A DNA stretch of 21,041 bases from Bacteroidota bacterium. Its GTDB lineage: Bacteria > Bacteroidota > Bacteroidia > Bacteroidales > UBA4417. Of the stretch, positions 1-8,105 are shown piece by piece. A model generated the notes under the pieces. That model had not been told where the DNA came from and made no database searches. It was given only the letters and a program-made list of their open reading frames with translations. The position numbers were made by a program, and so were the translations under genes. Numbering within the stretch: the stretch's first letter is position 1; each line of letters begins with the position of its first letter. The DNA lies in the NCBI GenBank assembly GCA_020048595.1, contig JAIFMH010000263.1:1-21041 (forward strand). The letters run 5' to 3'.

Positions 1-135
1 GATTTTCAAACTAAAAACGTCCTAAAAATTAACTTCATCCATTAATTCACCCCAGGCTTCCATTTATTGCCAGCCACTTATAAACCAATTTTTATAATAA
101 GAAATTTAACTTTATAAATTTAACAATTCATTGCG

Positions 136-165
136 TTGAGATGCAACATTTAATAGTTATCTTTA
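136..165 (+). promoter_or_regulatory. candidate Bacteroidota-type promoter for the first histidine kinase
   Basis: TTG at 136-138 is followed after 19 bases by TATCTTTA at 158-165. This approximates the Bacteroidota sigma-A pattern (TTTG at -33, TAnnTTTG at -7), with one mismatch in the -7 box. It would start transcription about 25 bases before the ATG at 197. The match is by eye in an AT-rich region, so chance is possible. The rest of 1-196 shows no gene. Confidence 0.35.
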
Positions 166-196
166 CACGTATTTTACTGCACATATTTCCTGAATT

Positions 197-1219
197 ATGT
201 CAGAAAACAATAATTTGGAAAAGACCAGAAATTTCGCAACACGGATTACAATTATATATATAATCCTGGGAAGTTCGTGGATTTTGTTTTCGGACAAACT
301 AATGTTTCTGCTTTTTTCTGACATTCATACAATAACACTGGTTTCTACTTATAAAGGTTGGTTTTACGTTATATTTACAGGAGTGATCCTGTATTTGCTG
401 ATTAAAAATGAATTGCGGAAACGAAACTCAATTGAAGAACAATTAAAAACGGCAAGGGATAAAGCTGAAGAATCTGAAATGCTGAAGACTTCATTTCTCA
501 ATAATATTTCACATGAGATCCGTACACCGATGAATGCTATTATCGGATTTTCGCAGTTAATTGCTGATCCTAACCTTACCCAAAATCAGAGACAGAATTT
601 TTCAACGTACATACAGAGGGGAATAAACAACTTGCTTGCTACAATTGATGACATCATTATAGTCTCGCGCATTCAGGTCAGGCAGGTAAAAACTGAAGAG
701 TCGGAAGGTGATGTGCTATCACTGATGAACGAATTGAGGGAATATTTTCAGGCTCAGCTTGCCTTACAGAAGAAAGAAAAGACACTTGGCTTTGTTTTGC
801 ATTCGGGATTAAAACCCGAAGAGACATTGATAACCGCCGATTTCAGAAACCTGAGACAGGTATTTAATAAGCTCATCAGCAATTCGGTAAAATTCACGGA
901 GAAAGGCCAGATTGAACTATCCTGTAAAAGATCATCTGAAAACGAACTACTTTTCTTTGTTAAAGATACAGGAATAGGTATTCCGCCCGAAAAAAGAAAT
1001 ATTGTTTTTAATGCTTTCCGAAAGGTAGAAGAATCAACCCTCAACAAGTTTTCGGAAGGTTCTGGCATAGGCCTCTCAATTGCAAAAGGCCTTGTAGAAA
1101 TTATGAAAGGCAGGATATGGTTTGAGTCGGAACCCGGAAATGGCAGTACATTCTATTTTACTATACCCTATCTGCAAAGAGAAATAAAAAAAGAGGATAC
1201 GGTCCAACCGCTGAAATAA
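197..1219 (+). CDS. membrane-bound sensor histidine kinase with short two-TM N-terminus
   Basis: The 340-residue protein is a complete histidine kinase transmitter. Two hydrophobic segments lie near residues 17-32 and 53-70, separated by a short loop of the type 'LFSDKLMFLLFSD', an N-terminal arrangement common in bacterial sensor kinases and lacking a large extracytoplasmic domain. A coiled linker (about 72-98) leads to the HisKA domain with NISHEIRTP, putting the phospho-accepting His at 106. The HATPase domain shows an N box (around N229), a G1 box DTGIGIP (257-263) and a G2 box GSGIGLSIA (288-296). There is no PAS, receiver or output domain, so a separate response regulator is expected; none is adjacent. 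The gene is monocistronic and convergent with the acyl-CoA synthetase gene. Its transmitter type (HEIRTP) differs from the HEIQNP kinases at the other end of the window. The ATG at 197 has no obvious Shine-Dalgarno site, as is usual in this phylum. The stimulus cannot be predicted. Confidence 0.93.
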   Translation: MSENNNLEKTRNFATRITIIYIILGSSWILFSDKLMFLLFSDIHTITLVSTYKGWFYVIFTGVILYLLIKNELRKRNSIEEQLKTARDKAEESEMLKTSFLNNISHEIRTPMNAIIGFSQLIADPNLTQNQRQNFSTYIQRGINNLLATIDDIIIVSRIQVRQVKTEESEGDVLSLMNELREYFQAQLALQKKEKTLGFVLHSGLKPEETLITADFRNLRQVFNKLISNSVKFTEKGQIELSCKRSSENELLFFVKDTGIGIPPEKRNIVFNAFRKVEESTLNKFSEGSGIGLSIAKGLVEIMKGRIWFESEPGNGSTFYFTIPYLQREIKKEDTVQPLK

Positions 1220-1403
1220 GGATTAAACTTCAGATTTAACTCAGTGTACGGATTCAATTGTGGCTTTAGCAGTTTTTGATGAAAAACAACTGAATTCACG
1301 AAGTTATTTATGTCGAACCAGGTATTTTCCTGTTCCAGTTTGAAAGGTTTCCCAACAGTAAGTTTCTTAATTAAACGATAATACCGCTGGAATCATATGT
1401 ACT

Positions 1404-1420
1404 CCTTTATAAAATAAAGG
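1404..1420 (+). terminator. weak possible terminator between convergent genes
   Basis: CCTTTAT (1404-1410) and ATAAAGG (1414-1420) form a 7-bp, AT-rich stem with an AAA loop, followed by CTTCTTTAATCCTTTTTC. This could end transcription of the histidine kinase gene, but the stem is weak and the T-tract interrupted. The remainder of 1220-1471 shows no supported gene. Confidence 0.3.
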
Positions 1421-1471
1421 CTTCTTTAATCCTTTTTCATTAATCAAATATAAAGATTTATGTAAATCTGC

Positions 1472-3115
1472 TCAGGCATACAGATACCGTTTTATCTTCT
1501 GAGTAGCGGTTTTTTCGAAAGGTTCATTTACTACCACAACCTCCTGTATTTGAGAAAATTTATTCACCCGGTGATTTACATATGCTTGTAGCTCAGTGCG
1601 AAGTTTCTCGATCTCATGTTCTATATAATCCACATTTTCATCCTTCAGGTTCCGATGTTGCTCCTTAATTTCGTCGCGGTTGAAATAAACCATTGCAACC
1701 AGTTTACCTTTTTGATCCATAACCAGTGAATCAGCTACATTCCTGAAATTATTGATCACGGATTCAATTTCTTCAGGGAAAATATTTTCGCCGCCTGAAC
1801 GTACAATCATATTCCTGATCCGTCCTTTTATATAAAGGTATTTGTCCTTATCAAAAACGCCCAGATCCCCGGTTTTAAGCCATCCGTCAGAAGTAAGAAT
1901 CTCATCGGTTAACGCAGGTTCTTTGAAATACCCTTTCATCACATTAGGTCCTTTAGCCCATATTTCCCCTTCACCGGTCAATTTATCCGGTTCGTGAATT
2001 ATAAGTTCAATTTCTTCAATAGCCGGACCTGCAGATTGTAGCCTGTAATTCCGGGGATTGGAACCGGCAAGTAACGGAGATGTTTCTGTTAATCCATAAC
2101 CTATCGCATAGGGGAATTTAGCTTCAATCAGAAATTTCTCGACAGTTTTATTCAATTTGGCGCCGCCAATACCAAAAAAACGAAGTTCGCCGCCAAAAGT
2201 CTCCATCAGCTTTTTCCCTGCAACAATATTAATTTTCCTTCGGATAAAAGGAATATGTATAGCAATACGAAGAAGGATATTTCCTGTAAACTTTGGCTTA
2301 ATCCGGTTCCTGAATATCTTTTCGATAATAAGAGGAACCGTTAGCATAATGGTTGGTTTAATAATCTGAAGAGCTGGCAGAAGAACTGAAGGTGTTGGTA
2401 CCTTTCCGAGATAATATATACAGGCTCCTTTGGTCATCGGAAAAATCAGACCGATGGTGTTTTCATACGTGTGTGAAAGCGGAAGAACAGAAAGAAACTT
2501 ATCTGTTTCATTAATTTCCTGAACACGGTCGCTCATTCGTGCGGTAAAACAAATATTCCCGTGAGTAAGCATTACCCCTTTCGATTTTCCTGTAGTACCT
2601 GAGGTATAAATTATGGCTGCAAGATCATCAGGTGTTACATTATATTGCCTGCCTGGCTCAGCATCCGGAAGAAATGATTCCATCTTACTGTCTTTATCAA
2701 CGAAAGTAAAATCTTCAATCCTGATCCTCAGAGGCAATTGATCATTAGAAACACCACTTATTTTAGACTGTAAGCCTTCGGATATAAAAATAGCTTTGGC
2801 TTCGGAATGCGTCAGAATATTCCCGATTTCGGATGAATGAAAATCAGGCAACAACGGAACAACTATTGCACCCATAAATGTAATAGCGTAATAACTGATA
2901 CCCCAGTTTGGGATACTGGAACTGAGAATAGCAACTTTATCGCCCGTGTTAATTCCTAGTTTTTCCAACCAGGCTATTAAAGCATTAATTTTTAGATTCA
3001 AATCGTTGTACGAAATAGGACTTTCGCCAACCAATGCCATAGCCGGACGATCACCATTTCTCTTTAATGTTTCAGCAAAAAGAGCCGGAAAAGTCAGGCG
3101 TTCAATTTTATTCAT
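1472..3115 (-). CDS. long-chain fatty acid--CoA ligase (AMP-binding)
   Basis: The 547-residue protein belongs to the ANL adenylate-forming superfamily and probably activates long-chain fatty acids to acyl-CoA via an acyl-AMP intermediate. Visible motifs are the phosphate-binding loop YTSGTTGKSKG (170-180), the A5 motif YGLTET (340-345), the A7 motif with GWLKTGDLG (411-419), the hinge region with GRIRNMI followed by GGENIFPEEIE (441-451), and a C-terminal TATQKIKR (K540) as the candidate adenylation lysine. Length and the large insert between the P-loop and A5 fit FadD-like/AMP-forming synthetases rather than acetyl-CoA synthetase. No signal peptide is seen, so it is expected in the cytoplasm or at the inner membrane face. 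It is transcribed alone from a candidate promoter at 3132-3162. The exact chain length is inferred from overall family resemblance; aryl or other acyl substrates remain possible. Confidence 0.92.
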   Translation of the reverse strand: MNKIERLTFPALFAETLKRNGDRPAMALVGESPISYNDLNLKINALIAWLEKLGINTGDKVAILSSSIPNWGISYYAITFMGAIVVPLLPDFHSSEIGNILTHSEAKAIFISEGLQSKISGVSNDQLPLRIRIEDFTFVDKDSKMESFLPDAEPGRQYNVTPDDLAAIIYTSGTTGKSKGVMLTHGNICFTARMSDRVQEINETDKFLSVLPLSHTYENTIGLIFPMTKGACIYYLGKVPTPSVLLPALQIIKPTIMLTVPLIIEKIFRNRIKPKFTGNILLRIAIHIPFIRRKINIVAGKKLMETFGGELRFFGIGGAKLNKTVEKFLIEAKFPYAIGYGLTETSPLLAGSNPRNYRLQSAGPAIEEIELIIHEPDKLTGEGEIWAKGPNVMKGYFKEPALTDEILTSDGWLKTGDLGVFDKDKYLYIKGRIRNMIVRSGGENIFPEEIESVINNFRNVADSLVMDQKGKLVAMVYFNRDEIKEQHRNLKDENVDYIEHEIEKLRTELQAYVNHRVNKFSQIQEVVVVNEPFEKTATQKIKRYLYA

Positions 3116-3131
3116 AAAATTTATTTGCCAG

Positions 3132-3162
3132 TAAAGTTATAGTATTTTTCTTTGGATGCAAA
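3132..3162 (-). promoter_or_regulatory. candidate promoter for the acyl-CoA ligase gene
   Basis: On the minus strand TTTG (3162-3159) is followed after 19 bases by TAACTTTA (3139-3132), one mismatch from the Bacteroidota -7 consensus TAnnTTTG. Spacing is good. It implies a short leader before the ATG at 3115. The stretch 3140-3382 otherwise shows no gene or clear structure. Confidence 0.38.
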
Positions 3163-3382
3163 TATTGCAAAAAGGTTTCAGTATTTGCTTAGAATTACAG
3201 CTATTTTTTTTATAACAGAAAACTTCATGCTACTTTAAAAACCAACTTCACGTATGATTTAGTTCCTGAACAGAGCAGTAAAGTTTAATTGTTCAATTAT
3301 TATGATCAGCATATTAAAGAACAGGCTGTTATCAATAAATATTAACAAAAACAGACCAATCAACTCATCATAAGGGGTGCAA

Positions 3383-3778
3383 TCAAGTATCCGTCTTTAA
3401 GTCGAAGGCGAATTTCAAAATCCAGAAACTTAAAAAAAACAGAATCTGTTCCCGCAATTCAAGCAGGAAACGTTTCATCCTGAGTAACGAATTTAAAACA
3501 TCCTGCTGAGGAGCATTTGCAACGGTCCGTTTTTCACGAAGCTGCAGTTTTGCACCTTCCAGGGTATAACCTTTTTCCTTGATCAGATGAAATATAGTAT
3601 GAAAATGATCGACATCATTTTGAGTGAAAAGGCGATTCCCTTTGTTGTTGCGATGTGGTTTTATAATATCAAACTCCTTTTCATAAAACCGGATCAATGA
3701 AGTATTCACTTTGAACATGTCAGCCACTTCGCCAATGCGATAATATAGTTTTCCGATAGGTTGTGTACGAAGGGCCAT
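3383..3778 (-). CDS. MerR family transcriptional regulator
   Basis: The 131-residue protein has the N-terminal MerR winged-helix DNA-binding domain at about residues 12-80: LYYRIGEVADMFKV, then SLIRFYEKEF, the wing with RNNKGNRLFTQNDV, and the IKEKGYTLEGAKLQL helix. A short coiled dimerisation stretch follows. There is no effector-binding domain and no Cys cluster for metal sensing, so it matches the small MerR proteins common in Bacteroidota rather than metal or drug sensors. It lies 87 bp downstream of the M23 peptidase gene on the same strand. I recall alaS / M23 / MerR as a recurrent neighbourhood in this phylum, so co-transcription with the peptidase gene is likely. The last ~20 residues (after LLELREQI) form a hydrophobic tail that reads across an 8-T run and looks longer than usual for the group. 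Confidence 0.88.
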   Translation of the reverse strand: MALRTQPIGKLYYRIGEVADMFKVNTSLIRFYEKEFDIIKPHRNNKGNRLFTQNDVDHFHTIFHLIKEKGYTLEGAKLQLREKRTVANAPQQDVLNSLLRMKRFLLELREQILFFLSFWILKFAFDLKTDT

Positions 3779-3865
3779 TTTTAATGGATAAAAAAATTAA
3801 AGGTACTATTCTGATGCAGTGTGAAGCATTTGCGATTTACAGTTTCTGCTTTTTATATTCTTGTT

Positions 3866-4837
3866 TTAATCTAAGGTCTGCGATGGCTGAGCTGAAAGCT
3901 CGATCATAGCCTGGTATTCAGCCGGAGTTATATCGTTGAAAAAGAAATAAATAGGATTCATTGGGATACCTGCTTTATGCACTTCGTAATGAAGGTGAGG
4001 TGCTGTTGATTTCCCTGTATTACCCATTAAGCCTATTACTTCACCACGTTTGACCTTTTGACCTTTTTTTACTTTTATTTTTGACAGATGAGCATAAACA
4101 GTTTCGTAACTAAATCCATGGTTGATAACAATTTTATTGCCATAACCACCGCTGTTGTATTCCGCTTCCGCTATCACACCATCACCGGTAGCATAAATCG
4201 GAGATCCGACAGCTGCTGTAAAATCAATACCTTCATGAAACTTTGTAACCTTGTAAAACGGATCCGTTCGGTAACCGAACAATGAGCCAATTCGTCGTAA
4301 ATCATGAAAATCAACGGGTTGGATTGCCGGAATGCTTGCAATGAGTTTTTCTTTATCCTTAGCCAGTTTAAAAACCTCGTCATAGGATTTGCTTTGAACT
4401 ACAAGCTGACTGGTAATTTCGTCGAGTCGTTTAGCTGTATTTACAACAATCTCTGAATTTGGAATACGCTCAAGTTGCTCATACCTGTCAACTCCGCCAA
4501 AACCGGCTTTCCGGATTTCTGAAGGAACTGGTTCAGCCTCAAAAATTACACGGTAAATATTATCATCACGATCCTGAACATCAGATAGTACTTTTTGCAC
4601 CTTATCCAAACGATCATTCATGATCTTGTATTGGAGCTTGTATTGTTCAAGTTCATTCAGCAGCACTTTTTCGCGTGGCGATGATATAAAATTATAGGCT
4701 AATACGATTACCACAACACCAAATACCAAACCGAAAGCCATAGAACCGGCAAGTCGTTTCAATCGCTCCTTCATCGTAACCTGGACCTTTTCGATCTTCA
4801 GTGACTTGGTGTTATACTGGTATCTGATTTTTGCCAT
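3866..4837 (-). CDS. M23 family (LytM-type) metallopeptidase, membrane-anchored
   Basis: The 323-residue protein is a probable zinc endopeptidase, or LytM-domain regulator, acting on cell-wall peptidoglycan. A basic N-terminus is followed by one membrane segment at about 32-50 (GSMAFGLVFGVVVIVLAYNF) and a coiled-coil stretch (about 55-92), so the rest should lie in the periplasm. The C-terminal M23 domain (about 195-300) keeps all expected ligands: HxxxD in FHEGIDF (H201, D205), YAH (H250) and the HLHYEVH motif (H281 and H283). It therefore looks catalytically competent rather than an EnvC-like degenerate form. The gene is divergent from alaS and upstream of the MerR gene. In Bacteroidota such M23 proteins are often next to alaS. 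The specific cell-wall bond cut is not predictable from the sequence. Confidence 0.93.
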   Translation of the reverse strand: MAKIRYQYNTKSLKIEKVQVTMKERLKRLAGSMAFGLVFGVVVIVLAYNFISSPREKVLLNELEQYKLQYKIMNDRLDKVQKVLSDVQDRDDNIYRVIFEAEPVPSEIRKAGFGGVDRYEQLERIPNSEIVVNTAKRLDEITSQLVVQSKSYDEVFKLAKDKEKLIASIPAIQPVDFHDLRRIGSLFGYRTDPFYKVTKFHEGIDFTAAVGSPIYATGDGVIAEAEYNSGGYGNKIVINHGFSYETVYAHLSKIKVKKGQKVKRGEVIGLMGNTGKSTAPHLHYEVHKAGIPMNPIYFFFNDITPAEYQAMIELSAQPSQTLD

Positions 4838-5139
4838 TTTTTTTAAAGGCTTTAGGGATTTGGTTTTAGGGATTAGAGAAAGATGGTTTCAGGCTCACAT
4901 TTTCAAATTAACAAATTATCAAATTCCTTCAAATTCAACCTAATTCGTCTCTTCTTTCAATCCGGTAACGGCAAAAATAATTATTTAACTTAAATTTGCA
5001 GCCTTTTCGAGTGTGAACAAATGTTAAAAGCCACTGACAATGAAGTTTCACTTCAATCGAGATGCTTTTAAACAACTAAGATACAATTAAATACACAGCC
5101 AGATAACATTACCGCAATAAACTACAATAATTTCAATTA
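4838..5139. promoter_or_regulatory. divergent intergenic region between M23 peptidase and alaS
   Basis: This 302-bp AT-rich gap must carry the promoters of both divergent genes. A perfect TAnnTTTG box on the plus strand (TAAATTTG, 4991-4998) could serve alaS, though no TTTG was found at the proper -33 distance. On the minus strand TATTTTTG (4979-4972) could serve the peptidase gene, again without a well-placed -33 box. No T-box-like antiterminator, small gene or strong hairpin was recognised. Confidence 0.35.
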
Positions 5140-7752
5140 ATGATGACCAGTACCGAAATACGCCGCACTTTTCTCGGATTCTTCACTTCAAAGCAGCACC
5201 AGGTGGTTCCATCAGCTCCAATGGTGGTAAAAAACGACCCTACCCTGATGTTTACAAATGCAGGCATGAACCAGTTTAAGGATTGGTTTCTGGGCAATGA
5301 GCCTGCAAAATGGCCACGTGTAGCTGATTCGCAGAAATGCCTCCGGGTTTCGGGAAAACATAATGACCTGGAAGAAGTTGGCCATGACACGTATCATCAT
5401 ACCATGTTTGAGATGCTTGGCAACTGGTCGTTCGGCGATTATTTTAAAGAAGAAGCGATTGGCTGGGCATGGGAACTGCTCACCGAAGTGTATAAAATTG
5501 ATAAGGACAAATTGTATGTAACCATTTTCGGGGGCGATGCTGCAGATAATATGGCTGAAGATACTGAAGCCTTAGAAATATGGAAGAAATACATTCCTGA
5601 GGAGCGCATTCTCCGCGGCTCGAAGAAAGACAATTTCTGGGAAATGGGCGATACCGGCCCTTGCGGACCATGCTCCGAAATTCATGTTGATATACGTGAT
5701 GAAGCTGAGAAAGCAAAAATTCCGGGAGACCAGTTAGTTAATAATGATCATCCGCAGGTTATCGAAATCTGGAACAATGTATTTATCCAGTACAACCGCC
5801 AGGCTAATGGATCGCTGGTTCCGCTTCCGGCAAAACATGTTGATACAGGTATGGGCTTCGAACGCTTATGCATGGTACTGCAAGGCAAGCAAAGCAATTA
5901 CGATACCGATGTTTTTACTCCGCTGATTGCCGAAATTGCTAAAATCACGGGTATTGTTTATGGAAGTGACAAAAAGAGTGATGTCGCCATGCGCGTTATC
6001 GCAGATCACCTTCGCGCAGTAACTTTTGCCATTGCCGACGGGCAACTGCCATCAAACGTAAAAGCCGGTTATGTAATACGCCGTATACTTCGCCGGGCTG
6101 TTCGCTATGCCTATTCTTTTCTGAATGTACGCGAACCGATGATTTATAAGCTTGTTGCTGTTCTTGAAGCTCAGATGGGTGAATTCTTCCCTGAACTTAC
6201 CCGGAATCTGCAGCTTATTCAACGTGTTATCAGTGAAGAGGAATCCTCGTTCCTTCGTACACTGGCAACCGGAATCGTTAAATTTAATCAATACATTGCA
6301 TCGCATCCTGATCTGAAATTGATAACCGGTGAGTTTGCTTTTGAAATGTACGACACATTTGGATTCCCGATTGATCTTACACAGCTGATGAGCCGCGAAT
6401 TAGGCTGGGATGTGGATATGGAAAATTTCAGAATAAAACTGGAAGAACAAAAAAACCGCTCAAGGCGGGATGCAACCGTTTCGACCGACGACTGGCATGA
6501 TCTGGAATCCTCAGAGAGTACAGAATTCCTTGCCTATGATACCACGGAAGCAGATGTAAAAATTACCCGTTACCGCAAAATAACAGCAAAAGGAAAGGAT
6601 GTGTATCAACTTGTATTCGACCGTACTCCTTTTTATGCCGAGAGCGGAGGACAATCAGGAGATTCAGGCACACTTACCTCCGCAAATGAAAATTTGCAGG
6701 TTATAGATACACGCAAGGAAAACAACCTTATAGTGCATATCGTTGAGAACCTTCCGGAAAATCCGGCAGCAGCATTCAGGGCTGTTGTTGATATCGATCG
6801 CCGGACAGCAATTGCAAATAATCATTCTGCAACTCATTTACTGCATTATTCCCTGCGTAAGATTTTGGGATCGCATGTGGAGCAAAAAGGCTCTTTTGTA
6901 GGCGCTGATTACTTCCGTTTCGACTTTTCGCATTTCCAGAAACTTACTGAAGATGAACTGCTTGCTATCGAAAAAATGACCAACAACCTGGTTCGTAAGA
7001 ATACTCAACTGGATGAACACCGTTCTGTTACTATGGAACAAGCCGTTGACATGGGAGCCCTGGCATTTTTCGGTGAAAAATACGGGGATAAAGTCCGTGT
7101 GATCCGTTATGGTGATTCCGTTGAACTCTGCGGTGGAACCCACGTGAAAGCAACCGGACAAATTGGCCTGGTGAAAATTGTAAGTGAAGGTGCTATTGCA
7201 TCCGGAATCCGCCGTATCGAAGCCATTACAGCTGCCAAAGCCGAAGAATATGTTTATGAGCAGGAAGCTATGATTGCCAATCTGAAACAACTGGTGAAAA
7301 GTCCGACTGAGCCTCTAAAGGCTGTTCAACAGCTCATGGATCAGAATACTGAAATGCGAAAGCTGGTAGAGGCATTCAACCACGAAAAAGCGTTGAAACT
7401 GAAAGACGAACTTATCACCAAAGTTGAGCAGGTAAATGGTATCAATTTCCTTTCTACCCGTATAAATGCAGATGCTTCCGCTGCCAAAGACATTGCTTTC
7501 GGAATGCGGGCAGCTTTTGAAAACCTGTTTCTTGTTCTTGGCTCCGAGAATGATGGAAAAGCTACTTTGAGTGTTTTAGTTTCCGATGATTTGATCGCAT
7601 CCAAAGGATTGAATGCCGGTAATATTGTACGCGAATTAGCCAAACAAATACAAGGTGGCGGCGGCGGACAACCTGGCTTTGCTACAGCAGGAGGTAAAAA
7701 TCCGGCAGGATTAGATGAAGCGTTGAAGCTGGCACGTAATTTTGTTGCTTAA
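5140..7752 (+). CDS. alaS: alanyl-tRNA synthetase
   Basis: The 870-residue enzyme charges tRNA(Ala) with alanine in the cytoplasm, close in length to the E. coli protein (876). The N-terminal class II catalytic domain is clear (NAGMNQFKDWFLGNEP, then HHTMFEMLGNWSFGDYF near residues 88-104). The editing domain has the zinc-binding set HSATH (H562, H566) and CGGTH (C664, H668), which hydrolyses mischarged Ser- or Gly-tRNA(Ala). The C-terminal C-Ala region carries the glycine-rich GGGGGQPGFATAGG (839-852). All key parts are present and intact. The start is the first of two adjacent ATG codons; beginning at the second would change nothing important. The gene is followed by a strong intrinsic terminator and is probably a single-gene transcript. 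Confidence 0.99.
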   Translation: MMTSTEIRRTFLGFFTSKQHQVVPSAPMVVKNDPTLMFTNAGMNQFKDWFLGNEPAKWPRVADSQKCLRVSGKHNDLEEVGHDTYHHTMFEMLGNWSFGDYFKEEAIGWAWELLTEVYKIDKDKLYVTIFGGDAADNMAEDTEALEIWKKYIPEERILRGSKKDNFWEMGDTGPCGPCSEIHVDIRDEAEKAKIPGDQLVNNDHPQVIEIWNNVFIQYNRQANGSLVPLPAKHVDTGMGFERLCMVLQGKQSNYDTDVFTPLIAEIAKITGIVYGSDKKSDVAMRVIADHLRAVTFAIADGQLPSNVKAGYVIRRILRRAVRYAYSFLNVREPMIYKLVAVLEAQMGEFFPELTRNLQLIQRVISEEESSFLRTLATGIVKFNQYIASHPDLKLITGEFAFEMYDTFGFPIDLTQLMSRELGWDVDMENFRIKLEEQKNRSRRDATVSTDDWHDLESSESTEFLAYDTTEADVKITRYRKITAKGKDVYQLVFDRTPFYAESGGQSGDSGTLTSANENLQVIDTRKENNLIVHIVENLPENPAAAFRAVVDIDRRTAIANNHSATHLLHYSLRKILGSHVEQKGSFVGADYFRFDFSHFQKLTEDELLAIEKMTNNLVRKNTQLDEHRSVTMEQAVDMGALAFFGEKYGDKVRVIRYGDSVELCGGTHVKATGQIGLVKIVSEGAIASGIRRIEAITAAKAEEYVYEQEAMIANLKQLVKSPTEPLKAVQQLMDQNTEMRKLVEAFNHEKALKLKDELITKVEQVNGINFLSTRINADASAAKDIAFGMRAAFENLFLVLGSENDGKATLSVLVSDDLIASKGLNAGNIVRELAKQIQGGGGGQPGFATAGGKNPAGLDEALKLARNFVA

Positions 7753-7771
7753 TCCATTGGGAAATAAGTTG

Positions 7772-7805
7772 AAAGCCGGTGAAACATTTTACCGGCTTTT
7801 TTTTT
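7772..7805 (+). terminator. intrinsic terminator of alaS
   Basis: AAAGCCGGT (7772-7780) and ACCGGCTTT (7791-7799) form a perfect 9-bp stem, extendable by a G-T and A-T pairs into the loop, followed by nine T residues to 7805. It lies 20 bp after the alaS stop and is a textbook rho-independent terminator. Confidence 0.92.
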
Positions 7806-8052
7806 ACAAACTCGCCTTCTGTCCTCTTGAAGCAACGGGACAGCCTCACGCATTAAAAGAAAAGAGAAGATCGGATTTTATTAAAAGGATCTCTTTCAAA
7901 TTTTCTGATTATTGCTTCCCCGCGTAATCGTCTTCACTTTTTACAAGGGGATTGGCCAAGGTGAAGTCAAAAAAAGAATCTCCTAAAAGTCAACTATCAT
8001 ATACCATTCATTTACTGGTATTTATAAATTATTCTCAATTTATTTTAAAAAC
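7806..8052. other. intergenic stretch without recognised gene
   Basis: Between the alaS terminator and the promoter region of the DUF4954 gene I see no supported gene. A reading frame starts inside the end of alaS and runs through the terminator to 7927, but it has no family resemblance and no independent start. A loose inverted repeat CTTCAC...GTGAAG lies around 7930-7965 and is too long-looped to interpret. Confidence 0.5.
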
Positions 8053-8086
8053 TTTGCCCAATATCCCAAGCATTTCAATAATTTTA
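8053..8086 (+). promoter_or_regulatory. candidate promoter for the DUF4954 gene
   Basis: TTTG (8053-8056) is followed after 22 bases by TAATTTTA (8079-8086), one mismatch from TAnnTTTG, placing a start roughly 13 bases before the ATG at 8106. The region is very AT-rich, so this is only a reasonable candidate. Confidence 0.32.
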
Positions 8087-8105
8087 TAAAATCAAATATA
8101 CACGT

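Noticed and set aside
1176..1395. A minus-strand frame without stops that reads plausibly (RYYRLIKKLTVGKPF..., TWFDINNFVNSVVFHQ) and overlaps the end of the first kinase gene.
   Set aside because: It has no usable start codon, begins right after a stop, and resembles no family I recognise. It could be a gene remnant but equally chance in a short open stretch.
6838..7290. A 150-codon antisense frame inside alaS, and other antisense frames opposite alaS, the DUF4954 gene and the kinases.
   Set aside because: These are shadows of strongly supported genes. They have low-complexity or Ser/Phe-rich translations and no family resemblance.
7742..7927. A 61-codon plus-strand frame following alaS.
   Set aside because: It starts inside alaS, runs through the terminator hairpin and its T-tract, and has no recognisable product.
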